This document shows positions 52,657-62,391 of a stretch of 64,000 nt of DNA, one piece after another. The notes under the pieces were generated by a model. It had not been told where the DNA came from, ran no database searches, and saw nothing but the letters and a program-made list of their open reading frames with translations. This DNA is from Anaerofustis stercorihominis (GTDB lineage: Bacteria > Bacillota > Clostridia > Eubacteriales > Anaerofustaceae). Position numbers and translations under genes: made by a program. The stretch's first letter is position 1, and every line of letters starts with the position of its first letter. The stretch is taken from NCBI RefSeq assembly GCF_024623185.1, contig NZ_JANJZK010000001.1, positions 248,001 to 312,000 on the forward strand. The letters run 5' to 3'.

Positions 52657-53850
52657 TTAGTTGTTAGGCTCCAGGGGGGAAATCGTAAATTTAATATCCA
52701 AATCAGGTTTTGCGATTTTCTTTTTGAAGTCTCTTGCAATCCTTCCAGATACCATATCCGCATTTTCAAAGCTTGTGGACGGAAGCATAACTATATATTG
52801 ACATAAACTATACCTTGTAAATACGTCTCCTCTTCTTAGCGATTCTTGTATTGAACAGTGAAGTTTATCCATATATTTATTCATTATATGCTGCTTGATA
52901 GGTGATCCGTTTATATCTATTATCGTAAATAATGCCAAGTTTATAGATACCCCGGTTCTGGCTATGGACCTGGCTTCTATCTGGCATAATTCTTTGAATA
53001 AACCGAGTTCACAATAAAAAGCACCCTTAGAATAAGATTTTTCCTTTAAATTTTCTTTAATAACATTTAGGTCAAATTCAACATTTTTTGTCGTATCCAA
53101 TATTGTCTTATATAAACTTGTAAGCTTTTGTGAAAGATTTAGTCCGAACTGCTTATAAAATAAGTCTACGACGTATTCATAATGTTCCAATGCTTCTTTA
53201 TTCTTTTCATTTTTTGCTAAAGCATAAATCAAATGATAATGTAAATCTTCATCATATGGATCTATTATAACTGCTTTTTCGCATATTTCAGCAATAGACT
53301 GATAGTCATCCTTTTCTTTTAATATATTTATCATATCATTTATCATGGTAATATACATATTTTGGTAGTATGTAGCTAGCGGAACAACCCATGACTCATA
53401 TGCACTTTTGGGTAAGAAAGTGCCTTTATATATATCAATTGCTTTAAGATAATATTCTAACTTTTCATTTTTATTATCAGAAAATTTAGCTTTATCAATT
53501 AAATTTTTGAATATTTCAATATCAATTTCAAAATCTAGGTCATTGTTCCAATGATATGAGCCCCTTGAAAATTTAATCATGTTTTTCCCTTCGGTGTAAC
53601 CCAGACTATCAAGGACATTTCTCGCTCTGTGTACCAAAGTTTTTAAATTATTTGTCGGAGAAGAAAGATTTTCATCTTCCCAAAGGACTTCGATCAACTC
53701 ATTTTGAGATATTTCTTTTTCTCTGAAAGCAATAAGATATTCTAATAAAGACCATACTTTCTTAAATCTGCTTGTAGAGTCATTTAAAGTATTGTCTTTA
53801 TATGAAATCGAAAATTCTCCGAGCATTTTTATTTTTAAATTATTATCCAT
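52657..53850 (-). CDS. BTAD-domain transcriptional regulator with degenerate GGDEF-like tail
   Basis: The 397-residue protein has an N-terminal OmpR-like winged helix (about residues 1-95, with LLEYLIAFREKEISQNELIEVLW). A helical bacterial transcriptional activator domain (about 100-255) follows, with IIDPYDEDLHYHLIYALAKNEKNKEALEHY. The C-terminal part (about 290-390) resembles a GGDEF domain in fold but reads RYSLCQYIVMLPS where GGDEF would be, so it is unlikely to make c-di-GMP. It is probably a ligand-responsive regulator. The target is unknown; the convergent pilus-like cluster is a candidate. Confidence 0.78.
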   Translation of the reverse strand: MDNNLKIKMLGEFSISYKDNTLNDSTSRFKKVWSLLEYLIAFREKEISQNELIEVLWEDENLSSPTNNLKTLVHRARNVLDSLGYTEGKNMIKFSRGSYHWNNDLDFEIDIEIFKNLIDKAKFSDNKNEKLEYYLKAIDIYKGTFLPKSAYESWVVPLATYYQNMYITMINDMINILKEKDDYQSIAEICEKAVIIDPYDEDLHYHLIYALAKNEKNKEALEHYEYVVDLFYKQFGLNLSQKLTSLYKTILDTTKNVEFDLNVIKENLKEKSYSKGAFYCELGLFKELCQIEARSIARTGVSINLALFTIIDINGSPIKQHIMNKYMDKLHCSIQESLRRGDVFTRYSLCQYIVMLPSTSFENADMVSGRIARDFKKKIAKPDLDIKFTISPLEPNN

Positions 53851-53868
53851 AACTTATCTCCCAGCGTA

Positions 53869-53897
53869 ATTATACACTAAATCAGGTGAAAAAACAA
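53869..53897 (-). promoter_or_regulatory. Promoter of the BTAD regulator gene
   Basis: On the minus strand TTGTTT (53892-53897) and TATAAT (53869-53874) are separated by 17 bases, about 20 bases before the start codon. The ribosome binding site GGGAG follows. Confidence 0.6.
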
Positions 53898-54256
53898 TGT
53901 TTTACAATTAAGGTATAGCGTCATGATTTTCTGATTTGGCTTATAAGTACCATCTGTTATTTTATTTAAATTTACAGTTATTTTTCTATTATATAATTGT
54001 ATATTTTATAATTAAAGAAGTAAATAAAATTTGATTATTTTTATTAAAAATATAATTGATAATACTATATAGTTATAAAACTATTATTATTTGTAAAGTT
54101 ATATTGCCATTTGTAACTTGAATTAACCTTTATAAATTTTTTTATAAAAATATATAAGTTTGAGATGTTTAGAATCGTTATGTAAAAGTTTAATCTTCTT
54201 AAAAAGTTATTTATTTTTTTGTTCTGGTAGATATTTTATTCAGATATTAAGTTTTA
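53898..54256. other. AT-rich intergenic region without identifiable genes
   Basis: This is most of the 446-base gap between the BTAD regulator and pheA. It is extremely AT-rich and contains no plausible frame, tRNA-like fold or strong terminator. Only the divergent promoters at its two ends were recognised. Confidence 0.6.
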
Positions 54257-54265
54257 TGTTATAAT
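54257..54265 (+). promoter_or_regulatory. Extended -10 promoter of pheA
   Basis: TGTTATAAT is an exact TGNTATAAT motif 32 bases upstream of the pheA start codon. Confidence 0.6.
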
Positions 54266-54296
54266 AAAAAGAAAATTATAATATGGAGATTATATA

Positions 54297-55127
54297 GTGG
54301 AAAAAATTGCGGTTTTAGGACCTAATGGTACTTTCAGTGACAGTGCGTCAATAGAATATATAAATGAATTTAATAATGAACTTGAGCAGGTTTATTATTC
54401 AACGATCGACGATGCCTTTCATAGTGTGGGAGCTGAATGTGAAGTTGGTATCATACCCGTTGAAAATACTTTGGACGGATATGTTCAAAGAACCTTGGAT
54501 TTATTGCTTGAAATGAATGTTTACATTGAAAATGAAATAAGTATCCCTGTTCAGTTTTCTTTGGTTAGCAATACTGAAAATATTGAAGACATAAAAAAAT
54601 TGTACGTTCAGTTCAAAACAAGCGGACAATGCAGGAAATTTATTGATGGACTGCGCGATGTACAAATAATAATAACTGAGAGCAATATGGAATCTTTTAA
54701 TAAGGCAGAAGAAGGAAATATTGGTGAAGCTGCAATAATACCGGGACATATGTTTGAACATTCAACAGCATCTTTTAAGATAAAAAATGTGACCGATTCA
54801 ATCAATAACTATACACGTTTTATAGTTGTTAGGCAGGGGGATCTTAAAGTAGATATAACTGATAATAAAGATATAAAAGTTCCCCTATATATAATGCCGG
54901 ATAATGACCGACCGGGGATATTGTTCGATATATTAAAAGAATTTTCTTTAAATAGAATAAATCTCGTCTCAATAATGTCAAGACCAACTAAATTAGACAT
55001 GGGTACTTATAATTTTTATTTGGAAATAAACGGAGATTTCAAACAAAAGGAAAAAATCATTAATACTATAAACAAGATAAAAGAAGATTATAAAATTAAG
55101 GTTTTGGGATTTTATTCTATAAACTAA
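54297..55127 (+). CDS. pheA: Prephenate dehydratase
   Basis: The 276-residue protein starts at GTG after a GGAG site. It has the dehydratase domain IAVLGPNGTFSDSASIEYI, GIIPVENTLDGYVQRTLDLL and the TRF motif in NYTRFIVV near residue 179. A C-terminal ACT domain (about 198-270) carries PGILFDILKEFSLNRINLV, the usual phenylalanine-binding region. It converts prephenate to phenylpyruvate. It is a single-gene unit with its own promoter and terminator. Confidence 0.93.
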   Translation: MEKIAVLGPNGTFSDSASIEYINEFNNELEQVYYSTIDDAFHSVGAECEVGIIPVENTLDGYVQRTLDLLLEMNVYIENEISIPVQFSLVSNTENIEDIKKLYVQFKTSGQCRKFIDGLRDVQIIITESNMESFNKAEEGNIGEAAIIPGHMFEHSTASFKIKNVTDSINNYTRFIVVRQGDLKVDITDNKDIKVPLYIMPDNDRPGILFDILKEFSLNRINLVSIMSRPTKLDMGTYNFYLEINGDFKQKEKIINTINKIKEDYKIKVLGFYSIN

Positions 55128-55152
55128 AAGACTGTTTCTATGGTCTTTTTTT
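55127..55152 (+). terminator. Terminator after pheA
   Basis: AAAAGAC (55127-55133) pairs with GTCTTTT (55144-55150) around a 10-base loop and continues with T-rich sequence. Confidence 0.75.
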
Positions 55153-55285
55153 ATTTAAATATTAAATATAAAAATATTTTTTATATTATATGTTACTCCT
55201 ATGTAACTGGTAGGTGATATTATAATATTAAAATAAAGTTTAAATCTATTAAGAATGAGTATTAATATAGATATCGGAGGGTATT

Positions 55286-58200
55286 ATGAAAAAGTTAAAT
55301 AGAATATTAAGCTTAATGTTAATTTCATTTATGATATTAAGTTTAATTCCTTCAAATGTTTTTGCTAAGGAAATACAAAATAAAAGCGGTAAAACCGTAA
55401 GCATTTCTTATGAAAAAGGCTGGGATGACGGGGTTACCGGAGATGTTCCTGATACCAGTAAGTATGCTGTTGGAGAAACCATAAGTATAAGGACGGGCAC
55501 ACTTGCAAGACCTAATTATAGGTTTGCGGGCTGGAAGTATAGTAATTCTTCAACTAACTGGACTGAAAAAGTTGTAAAAGCGGGGGCTAACTTTGTTGTT
55601 CCTGATGTTGATACTATATTCAGACCTGTATGGGAAAAGGAACCTTATAAAATAAAAATCGTATATCATTATGAAAATGATAAGGTTGCAAATGAAGTCA
55701 CATATAAACCCAGTAACCAAACTATCGAAAGTGAAATATCAGCATTTAATGTAGATGTTTATAACAATCATAAACCAGTAAGAAATGGCTATACATTTGC
55801 GGGATGGTTTGTGAACAGTAAGGATGGCAGAGATTATGATAAAGCTGAAGGTATTACTAACAGTGAGGGAAGATATTATGAAAATAGGGCAGAAGCAGTT
55901 ATTAATCCTTGGATAATCGAAACAAATAATGGCGTCCTTGATTTATATGCAGGTTGGGTAAAGGACGGTAAGAATATTGAGGATATAAATAAACCTGAAG
56001 AAGAAAAGGTGGAATATACTTTAGAATACTGGACAAATAACGGAAACGGAGTATTTATTAGAACTACCCAAAAAGAGGGTAATTTAAATATAATAAATAA
56101 AGTTCCTAAGGCTAAAGTCGGATATGAATTTAAGGAATGGAATACAAAGTCTAATGGAAGCGGAACAGCTTATAAAGCCGGTGACAGCTTTAAATTAAAT
56201 AGTAATACTAAGTTATATGCTATTTGGCAGTCAAACGGTATTGCTAACTTCTATGTTTTAAAGAATACTGCTAATGTACCTGGCAGTGCTTCTCCCGATA
56301 AACCTTCCAATTACAAACGTGTTGGAGCTGGGAAAATAAATAAATCAATCAGTAAGTCCATATACGATAATACCAGTGAAAACGGAGTTGACAGAGACGG
56401 TAACCTAGTACAAATACCTAGTATGGAAACTCAGAAAAAGGCGTTGATATCAGCAGGATATAGTGAAAAAGATATAGATAGCGGTAAGATAGCAATAAGA
56501 TGGTATGTAATTAAATTTGATAAAACAGATGGTTGGCATGTCGATGGTGTTGCATATGATACTACCACTTATCATAAAGTTGTTTTTATTAATGAATATG
56601 ATAAGTCTTTAAAAGATAATATATTTGAAAACTTTGAATATGTTGTTAAGTCTTATCCCAAAGTAGAAGATAATACAGGGGTTGCTAAACCTGATGTTAA
56701 TCCGTATGAAGAGGGTTATGAATTTGATGGATGGTATTATGGAGACGGCACAAGACTTCAAGATCATGAACTTAAATGGGTTAATAAAGATATAGTTGTA
56801 TATGCAAAATTTAAGAAAATCACATCAAAATATGTAATAAAATATATCGATATTGATACTAAAAAAGAGATAAAAAATAAAGAAACTTTGACCGGAGAAT
56901 ATGGAAGTTCTCTCAAAGTTGCGGCTAAGGATAAAGGAAATATAAAAGGTTATACTCTAGTAGAAAATAACAGTGAATTCCCTATAGTCATTGATGAAAT
57001 TTTAAAAAACAACGGAAGCGATAAAAATGCAAGGATAATAACATTTGCATATAAGGCTAATGAGCATAAAGTAACTTATGATGCTAATCCTCCTTATAAA
57101 GGAGCTGTAGTTAAAAATGAAGATAAATTACCTAGTATAACTTCATATAAATATAATTCAAATGTGGAAGTTTCGGATTCCAAAGGAATTGAAGTCAAAG
57201 GATATACTTTTGACGGCTGGGCTGTTAAAGGACTTGAAGATGTAACTGATATTGATGTTAATTCTAAGTTTGCAATGCCTGACAATAATGTTACTCTTTC
57301 AGCAAAGTGGAAAATAAATCAATATACTGTAATCTATGATGCTAATGTTCCTAATGGCGGTGTTTTAGACGGTACGGTTACAGCAGACAAAAAATATGAT
57401 TTTAATTCGGATGTTGAAGTTAATGGCGGCAACATAAGTGTTAAGGGATATTCGTTTGAAGGATATTATGATCAATATAATAATAGGTATACAGATGGAG
57501 TACATTTTAATATGCCTGCCGAAGATATTACATTAACTGCAGAATGGAAAGTAAATGATTATCCATATGTTGTACATTATGTTGATACAAATAATAATAA
57601 ACTTCATGATGATAAAAATGCCTCAGCTGACTATTGTAAAAAGGTAACTGAACATGCCATTGATATAAAAGGATATTCTCCAAAAAGTTCAACTGAAAAT
57701 ATAACTATAGATACTGAAAACAATGAAATAACCTTTGTATATGAAAAAAATATTTATAATTATGTGGTTCATTATGTAGATACCGAAGGAAATAAGTTAT
57801 CAGACGATAAGAACGGTAATGCAAAATACGACGAAACAATAACCGAAAATGCAATAAATATAAAGGGATATAGTTTACAAGGTGAAAAAGATCAGAGTAT
57901 CAAAATAGATACTGAAAATAATGAAATAACATTTGTGTATGAAAAAAATAGTTATGATTACATCGTTCATTATGTAGACCTTGATGGTAACACATTATCT
58001 GCAGACAAAAAAGGCAGCGGTAAGTACAAAGAAACAATATCAGAAAAAGCAATAGATATAAAAGGTTACAGTGTACAGGGCAGTGATGAGCAAAAGATAG
58101 ATATAGATGTTGAAAACAACGAAATAACTTTTGTATATGATAAAAATGTCTATGAATACAGAGTATATTATGTAGACAGAAATAACAATAGACTATATAA

Positions 58201-58339
58201 TGATAAAATAATGAAAGCTGCTTTCGGAGATACCATAAGTGAAAAAGCGATTAATATAAATGGATACGAATTAGTAAGCAGTAACACACAGTCAATAGTA
58301 ATAGATACTGAAAATAATATTATACTTTGTGTAACTTGA
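55286..58339 (+). CDS. Secreted InlB-repeat/MucBP-repeat surface protein, apparently without a wall anchor
   Basis: The 1017-residue protein has an N-terminal signal peptide (about residues 1-27, NVFA then KEI). Several InlB B-type (Listeria-Bacteroides) repeats follow, with motifs such as FAGWKYSN, FKEWNTKSNGSGTAY and FDGWYYGDG (about 30-755). Four MucBP-like repeats of about 65 residues begin near 759, 823, 888 and 953, each with YVVHYVD, IKGYS and NNEITFVYEKN-like ends. The last repeat ends NNIILCVT, where FVYEKN is expected, and no LPXTG or membrane helix follows, so the C-terminus is truncated or the protein is released. An adhesin role is inferred. Confidence 0.8.
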   Translation: MKKLNRILSLMLISFMILSLIPSNVFAKEIQNKSGKTVSISYEKGWDDGVTGDVPDTSKYAVGETISIRTGTLARPNYRFAGWKYSNSSTNWTEKVVKAGANFVVPDVDTIFRPVWEKEPYKIKIVYHYENDKVANEVTYKPSNQTIESEISAFNVDVYNNHKPVRNGYTFAGWFVNSKDGRDYDKAEGITNSEGRYYENRAEAVINPWIIETNNGVLDLYAGWVKDGKNIEDINKPEEEKVEYTLEYWTNNGNGVFIRTTQKEGNLNIINKVPKAKVGYEFKEWNTKSNGSGTAYKAGDSFKLNSNTKLYAIWQSNGIANFYVLKNTANVPGSASPDKPSNYKRVGAGKINKSISKSIYDNTSENGVDRDGNLVQIPSMETQKKALISAGYSEKDIDSGKIAIRWYVIKFDKTDGWHVDGVAYDTTTYHKVVFINEYDKSLKDNIFENFEYVVKSYPKVEDNTGVAKPDVNPYEEGYEFDGWYYGDGTRLQDHELKWVNKDIVVYAKFKKITSKYVIKYIDIDTKKEIKNKETLTGEYGSSLKVAAKDKGNIKGYTLVENNSEFPIVIDEILKNNGSDKNARIITFAYKANEHKVTYDANPPYKGAVVKNEDKLPSITSYKYNSNVEVSDSKGIEVKGYTFDGWAVKGLEDVTDIDVNSKFAMPDNNVTLSAKWKINQYTVIYDANVPNGGVLDGTVTADKKYDFNSDVEVNGGNISVKGYSFEGYYDQYNNRYTDGVHFNMPAEDITLTAEWKVNDYPYVVHYVDTNNNKLHDDKNASADYCKKVTEHAIDIKGYSPKSSTENITIDTENNEITFVYEKNIYNYVVHYVDTEGNKLSDDKNGNAKYDETITENAINIKGYSLQGEKDQSIKIDTENNEITFVYEKNSYDYIVHYVDLDGNTLSADKKGSGKYKETISEKAIDIKGYSVQGSDEQKIDIDVENNEITFVYDKNVYEYRVYYVDRNNNRLYNDKIMKAAFGDTISEKAININGYELVSSNTQSIVIDTENNIILCVT
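57563..58330 (+). repeat. Tandem MucBP-type repeats at the end of the first surface protein
   Basis: Four tandem units of about 195 bases encode MucBP-like modules. They share codons for HYVD and IDTENNEITFVYEKN-like ends, which suggests recent duplication. The last copy is degenerate at its end. Confidence 0.7.
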
Positions 58340-58363
58340 TTAAAGCTAGGGGGAGCAATAATA

Positions 58364-60799
58364 ATGAAGGAAAAATTATTAAGAAAAAGAATTGGCGTTA
58401 TTTGCATGCTTATTGCATTTGTTTTTATGGTTCCGAGTATTATAAACGCGGCGACTTTGAAAAATGAACCTTATGTTCAGTACAATTTCAACAGCAATTT
58501 GACCGACCAAAAAGGGCACGGAGTACTTACAAAATGGAGCAGTACGGGAAATAGCAACAGGAATAATTCTTCCACGTCTTACGGTTCGGACAGCTATGGA
58601 CCTTATTTTCAGTGGAAATCCACTCAGGCGAGAGGCGGCGGATTTTATATCGATATAGACAAGAATATCGGTGAAGAATATACTATCGGTCTTAAATTCT
58701 CCTTTGAACAGACAGGACCGGGCTGGAGAAAAATCATAGATTATAAGAATTCGGCTGTGGATACAGGATTTTATTTTATTTCTGATGGTCATTTGAACTT
58801 TTATAATTATGGAACCAACGGAAAAAGTGTAACTAATCATAATCAAGTAGTAGATATGATTGTCAGAAGAAACAAGTCAAAGTCTTTTGAAGCATATATA
58901 GTGAACGGAGATACCAAGACACTTGATTTACAGGTAAATGACAGTAATGATCAGGGCGTTCCGGCTGTAGTAAACGGTAAAACCAGACTAGGATTTTTCT
59001 TTGATGATATAGCCACTAGTTCGGAGGCAAGCTCGGGAGGAAAAGTATATGCCATAAAAATATGGGATAAATATATCGACCCTGACGAAGTAATCGAGGA
59101 ACTCAAGCCTAAGGGATTTGTAAACGTACATTATGTTGATGAAAACGGGGATAAAATAAAAACAGATAAACAAATCGAAGGTGAAAAAGGCGAAGCTTAC
59201 AGCGTAGCACAAGAGGATATAGAAGGATACAGATATGTAAGGACAGAAGGAAACGCTTCGGGAGTATTCCCTGAGGGAAATACCGATGTTACTTTTGTAT
59301 ATAAAAAAATAGTGAAGGGTACCGTTACAGCAAAATTTGTGGATATAAACGGGAATAAGATAAAAGATGATAAAATATATGAAGGCGAAAAAGACGAGCC
59401 TTATAATATAAAAAAAGAGAATATATACGGATATGAATATGTAAAGACCGAGGGAAATGCTACGGGAGTATTCCCTGACGGGAATATTGATGTTACCTTT
59501 GTATACAAAGTATCCATGCCTTGTACGGTAACTGCAAGGTATGTGGACGAGGACGGGAACAAGTTATGCGAAAATATAGTGTACAAGGGTTTTGAAAATG
59601 ACAGTTATAAAACAAGCAAGCTTGAAATAAAGGGATATGAGTTTTTAAAAGTTGAGGGCAATGAGACTGGTAAGTTTATACATACTCCTCAAATAGTTAC
59701 TTATATTTATAAAAAACAAGCTCCTCCCGAACCTGTCAAAAGAGGTGATGTAACCGCGAAGTATGTAGAGGAAGCAGGAAATGAAATTCATTCCGATTTG
59801 ATATATAAAGGAAAAGCGGGGGATGATTACAAGACATCAAAACTTGTTATACCGGGATATGACTTCAAGGAAGTCGTGGGAAATGAGAGCGGTAAATTTA
59901 CAGAAGGCAGTCAGGAAGTAATATATATCTATATCAAGAAAAGCCCCGATGATGCCGCAGATGACACTAAGGGCGGAAGCGTTGTGGTAAGGTATGAAGA
60001 TAAAGACGGGAATATCATAAAAGAGGACGTCGTTCATAATGGTAGCGTGGGAGATAAATATGAAGTCCCTAAACCTCAAATACCGGGATATGAAGTGGAA
60101 AAAGTCGTTGGGGAAGAAAAGGGTAAAATAGAGGAGAATGTGAAAGTAATAACAGTCGTTTATAATCCTCTATCCGCTATAGATACGGCGAGCAGTGTCG
60201 TTGCAAGATATGTTGACGAAAAAGGGAACACCATACATCCCGACAATGTTTATGACGGTCAAATAGGTGATAATTATAAGACAAAAAAAGAAAACATCAA
60301 GGGATTCGAACTCGTAAAGGTTGAAGGTAAAGAAAGCGGTAAATTTGCCGAAGATGTAAAAGTCGTTACGTATGTTTATAAAGAAGTCGGCAAGGTAACG
60401 GTAAAATTCGTAGACGAAAAAGGGAATACGATAAAGAAAGAAGTCGTATATACCGGAGGTCTGGAAGAAAGATATGATATAAAATATCCTAATATAAAAG
60501 GATATGAATATGTAAAGACGCTGGGCAGTAAAACCGGTTTTTATTCAAGAGACGATCAGGAAATTATTTTTGTTTATAAAAAGGCGAAGAGCGTAAATGA
60601 TAATAATAAGCTAAATAATAACACAGATAAAACAAATTCATCGGGAACGAGTAACGGCAGAGATGTATCAAATAAAAATACTCCTCCTTCCGGTTCGGTA
60701 AAGACGTCCGATGAGAATAATCTTGGTTTATATTTTATCCTTGCAATGATTTCGGCAGGCGGAGTGATGTATATGATAAGAAAATCAAAAGAAGCATAA
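58364..60799 (+). CDS. Cell-surface adhesin-like protein: signal peptide, lectin-like domain, seven MucBP repeats, C-terminal anchor
   Basis: The 811-residue protein has a signal peptide (about residues 1-29, ending NAA). A LamG/lectin-like domain (about 35-240) contains YVQYNFNSNLTDQKGHG and FFDDIATSSEASSGGKVYAIKIWD. Seven MucBP repeats (about 251-742) follow, each starting like VTARYVDEDGNKL. A linker then leads to a C-terminal SVKTSDENN motif, a hydrophobic helix and RKSKEA. KTSD-type motifs with a helix and a positive tail are compatible with a variant sortase signal, but no canonical LPXTG is present. It begins 24 bases after the first surface protein, with a strong GGGGGAG site. Confidence 0.8.
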   Translation: MKEKLLRKRIGVICMLIAFVFMVPSIINAATLKNEPYVQYNFNSNLTDQKGHGVLTKWSSTGNSNRNNSSTSYGSDSYGPYFQWKSTQARGGGFYIDIDKNIGEEYTIGLKFSFEQTGPGWRKIIDYKNSAVDTGFYFISDGHLNFYNYGTNGKSVTNHNQVVDMIVRRNKSKSFEAYIVNGDTKTLDLQVNDSNDQGVPAVVNGKTRLGFFFDDIATSSEASSGGKVYAIKIWDKYIDPDEVIEELKPKGFVNVHYVDENGDKIKTDKQIEGEKGEAYSVAQEDIEGYRYVRTEGNASGVFPEGNTDVTFVYKKIVKGTVTAKFVDINGNKIKDDKIYEGEKDEPYNIKKENIYGYEYVKTEGNATGVFPDGNIDVTFVYKVSMPCTVTARYVDEDGNKLCENIVYKGFENDSYKTSKLEIKGYEFLKVEGNETGKFIHTPQIVTYIYKKQAPPEPVKRGDVTAKYVEEAGNEIHSDLIYKGKAGDDYKTSKLVIPGYDFKEVVGNESGKFTEGSQEVIYIYIKKSPDDAADDTKGGSVVVRYEDKDGNIIKEDVVHNGSVGDKYEVPKPQIPGYEVEKVVGEEKGKIEENVKVITVVYNPLSAIDTASSVVARYVDEKGNTIHPDNVYDGQIGDNYKTKKENIKGFELVKVEGKESGKFAEDVKVVTYVYKEVGKVTVKFVDEKGNTIKKEVVYTGGLEERYDIKYPNIKGYEYVKTLGSKTGFYSRDDQEIIFVYKKAKSVNDNNKLNNNTDKTNSSGTSNGRDVSNKNTPPSGSVKTSDENNLGLYFILAMISAGGVMYMIRKSKEA

Positions 60800-60805
60800 T
60801 AAATA

Positions 60806-60831
60806 AGGCAGGTCAAACCTGTCTTTTTTTA
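60806..60831 (+). terminator. Rho-independent terminator after the adhesin gene
   Basis: AGGCAGGT (60806-60813) pairs with ACCTGTCTT over a CAA loop and is followed by T-rich sequence. Confidence 0.85.
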
Positions 60832-60937
60832 TACTTATTTATAAAAATTATCTATAATTATTTTTTAAGTTTAATCTGTTTTATAAATATTGACAAGCAT
60901 TTTCTTTACATAGAATATAGCAATTTAATATTCATTA

Positions 60938-60946
60938 TGATATAAT
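60938..60946 (+). promoter_or_regulatory. Extended -10 promoter of mnmE-mnmG
   Basis: TGATATAAT lies 61 bases upstream of the mnmE start codon. A TTGACA at 60890-60895 upstream is too far away to pair with it. Confidence 0.6.
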
Positions 60947-61006
60947 TTAAAAGTTAATCGGGAAATATTTATAAATTTTAGGAAATATTTATTTTAGGAG
61001 AAAAAA

Positions 61007-62383
61007 ATGTTTAAAGAAGATACAATCGCTGCAATAGCTACACCATCCGGGTATGGCGGTATTTCTATTATTAGGATCAGCGGAAGTGAAGCATTTAAAG
61101 TTTGTGACAGAGTCTTTAAAATGAAAAAAGGTTCTATTTTTGATGTTCCTAAAAATACTATAAACTACGGTCATGTTGTAGATAAAGATACAAATGAGAT
61201 AATAGATGAAGTACTTGTTTCAAAAATGTGTGAGCCGCATTCATTTACTGCGGAAGATGTCATTGAAATCAACTGCCACGGAGGAATGAGTGTTACAAAG
61301 GATATACTTAACTTGGTACTCAAAAACGGAGCAAGGCTTGCCGAAGCGGGAGAATTCACTAAAAGAGCTTTTTTAAACGGTAGGATAGATTTGGTTCAGG
61401 CTGAAGCGATAAGCGATATTATCACAGCTAAAACATCTAATTTTGCAAAGAGCGCAATGAGCTCTCTTAAAGGAGATTTATCTAAGCGTATAGATGATAT
61501 AAAAGCTGATATTACTAATATGCTTGCGAGACTGGAAGTCACTATTCAATATCCGGAATATGATGAAGAAGATTTAACAAATAATGAAATAGTGGAATTA
61601 ATAAATTCCATGAAATCTAAACTTAATAAAATTATTGCTACTTTTGAAAAAGGAGAAATTTTAAAAGACGGAATAAATGTCGCTATAATAGGAAAACCAA
61701 ATGTTGGAAAATCTCAGCTTTTAAATGCACTTATAAATGAAAATAAAGCTATCGTGACCGAAGAAGCCGGTACTACAAGGGACATTGTGGACGAAGTAGT
61801 AAATATAAAAGGTGTTCCTATTAAATTTATAGACACTGCGGGAATTAGAAATGCGGACAGTAAAGTTGAAAAAATCGGCATAGATAAATCAATTGCAATG
61901 CTTGAAGAAAGTAATATTATTTTATTTTGTATAGATACATCAAGAGCTCTTGACACTGAAGATATGGATATAATAAAAATGCTTCCTGATGATAAGGAAA
62001 TATTGGTTGTGCTCAATAAAATGGATTTGAATACAAATATGGATACGATCAAAGCATTTGAGAATTATAAAACAGTTGAAATTTCTGCTCTTAAAAAAGA
62101 GGGGATAGAAAAAATAGAAAATAAGATATATGAACTTACCGGATTAACTGAAGATGATGAAGTAGGAAATACACTGGTAAGTAATGTAAGACATAAAAAT
62201 CTTTTGATTGGGGCAAGAGAAGATTTTGATAATGCTATTAAAATGATAAATGAAGGGCTTGAGGTGGATCTTGCAGAGATAGATATAAATTCGGCTTTAG
62301 GCAAGCTCGGGGGTATCACTGGAGAGACAACAAGCGAAGATATAATAGATGAAATATTTAAAAATTTCTGTTTAGGAAAGTAG
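61007..62383 (+). CDS. mnmE: MnmE, tRNA uridine-34 modification GTPase
   Basis: The 458-residue protein starts at ATG after TAGGAG. It has the N-terminal tetrahydrofolate-binding domain ([22 protein letters not shown]), the helical domain, an inserted G domain with G1 in GKPNVGKS (229-236), then DTAGIRNAD and NKMD, and the C-terminal FCLGK with its catalytic cysteine (Cys455). With MnmG it makes the cmnm5 modification at the wobble uridine of several tRNAs. mnmG follows after 8 bases. Confidence 0.95.
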   Translation: MFKEDTIAAIATPSGYGGISIIRISGSEAFKVCDRVFKMKKGSIFDVPKNTINYGHVVDKDTNEIIDEVLVSKMCEPHSFTAEDVIEINCHGGMSVTKDILNLVLKNGARLAEAGEFTKRAFLNGRIDLVQAEAISDIITAKTSNFAKSAMSSLKGDLSKRIDDIKADITNMLARLEVTIQYPEYDEEDLTNNEIVELINSMKSKLNKIIATFEKGEILKDGINVAIIGKPNVGKSQLLNALINENKAIVTEEAGTTRDIVDEVVNIKGVPIKFIDTAGIRNADSKVEKIGIDKSIAMLEESNIILFCIDTSRALDTEDMDIIKMLPDDKEILVVLNKMDLNTNMDTIKAFENYKTVEISALKKEGIEKIENKIYELTGLTEDDEVGNTLVSNVRHKNLLIGAREDFDNAIKMINEGLEVDLAEIDINSALGKLGGITGETTSEDIIDEIFKNFCLGK

Positions 62384-62391
62384 AGGATATA

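Noticed and set aside
57563-58330. A CRISPR-like array
   Set aside because: The repeated units are protein-coding MucBP modules without spacers or a cas gene.
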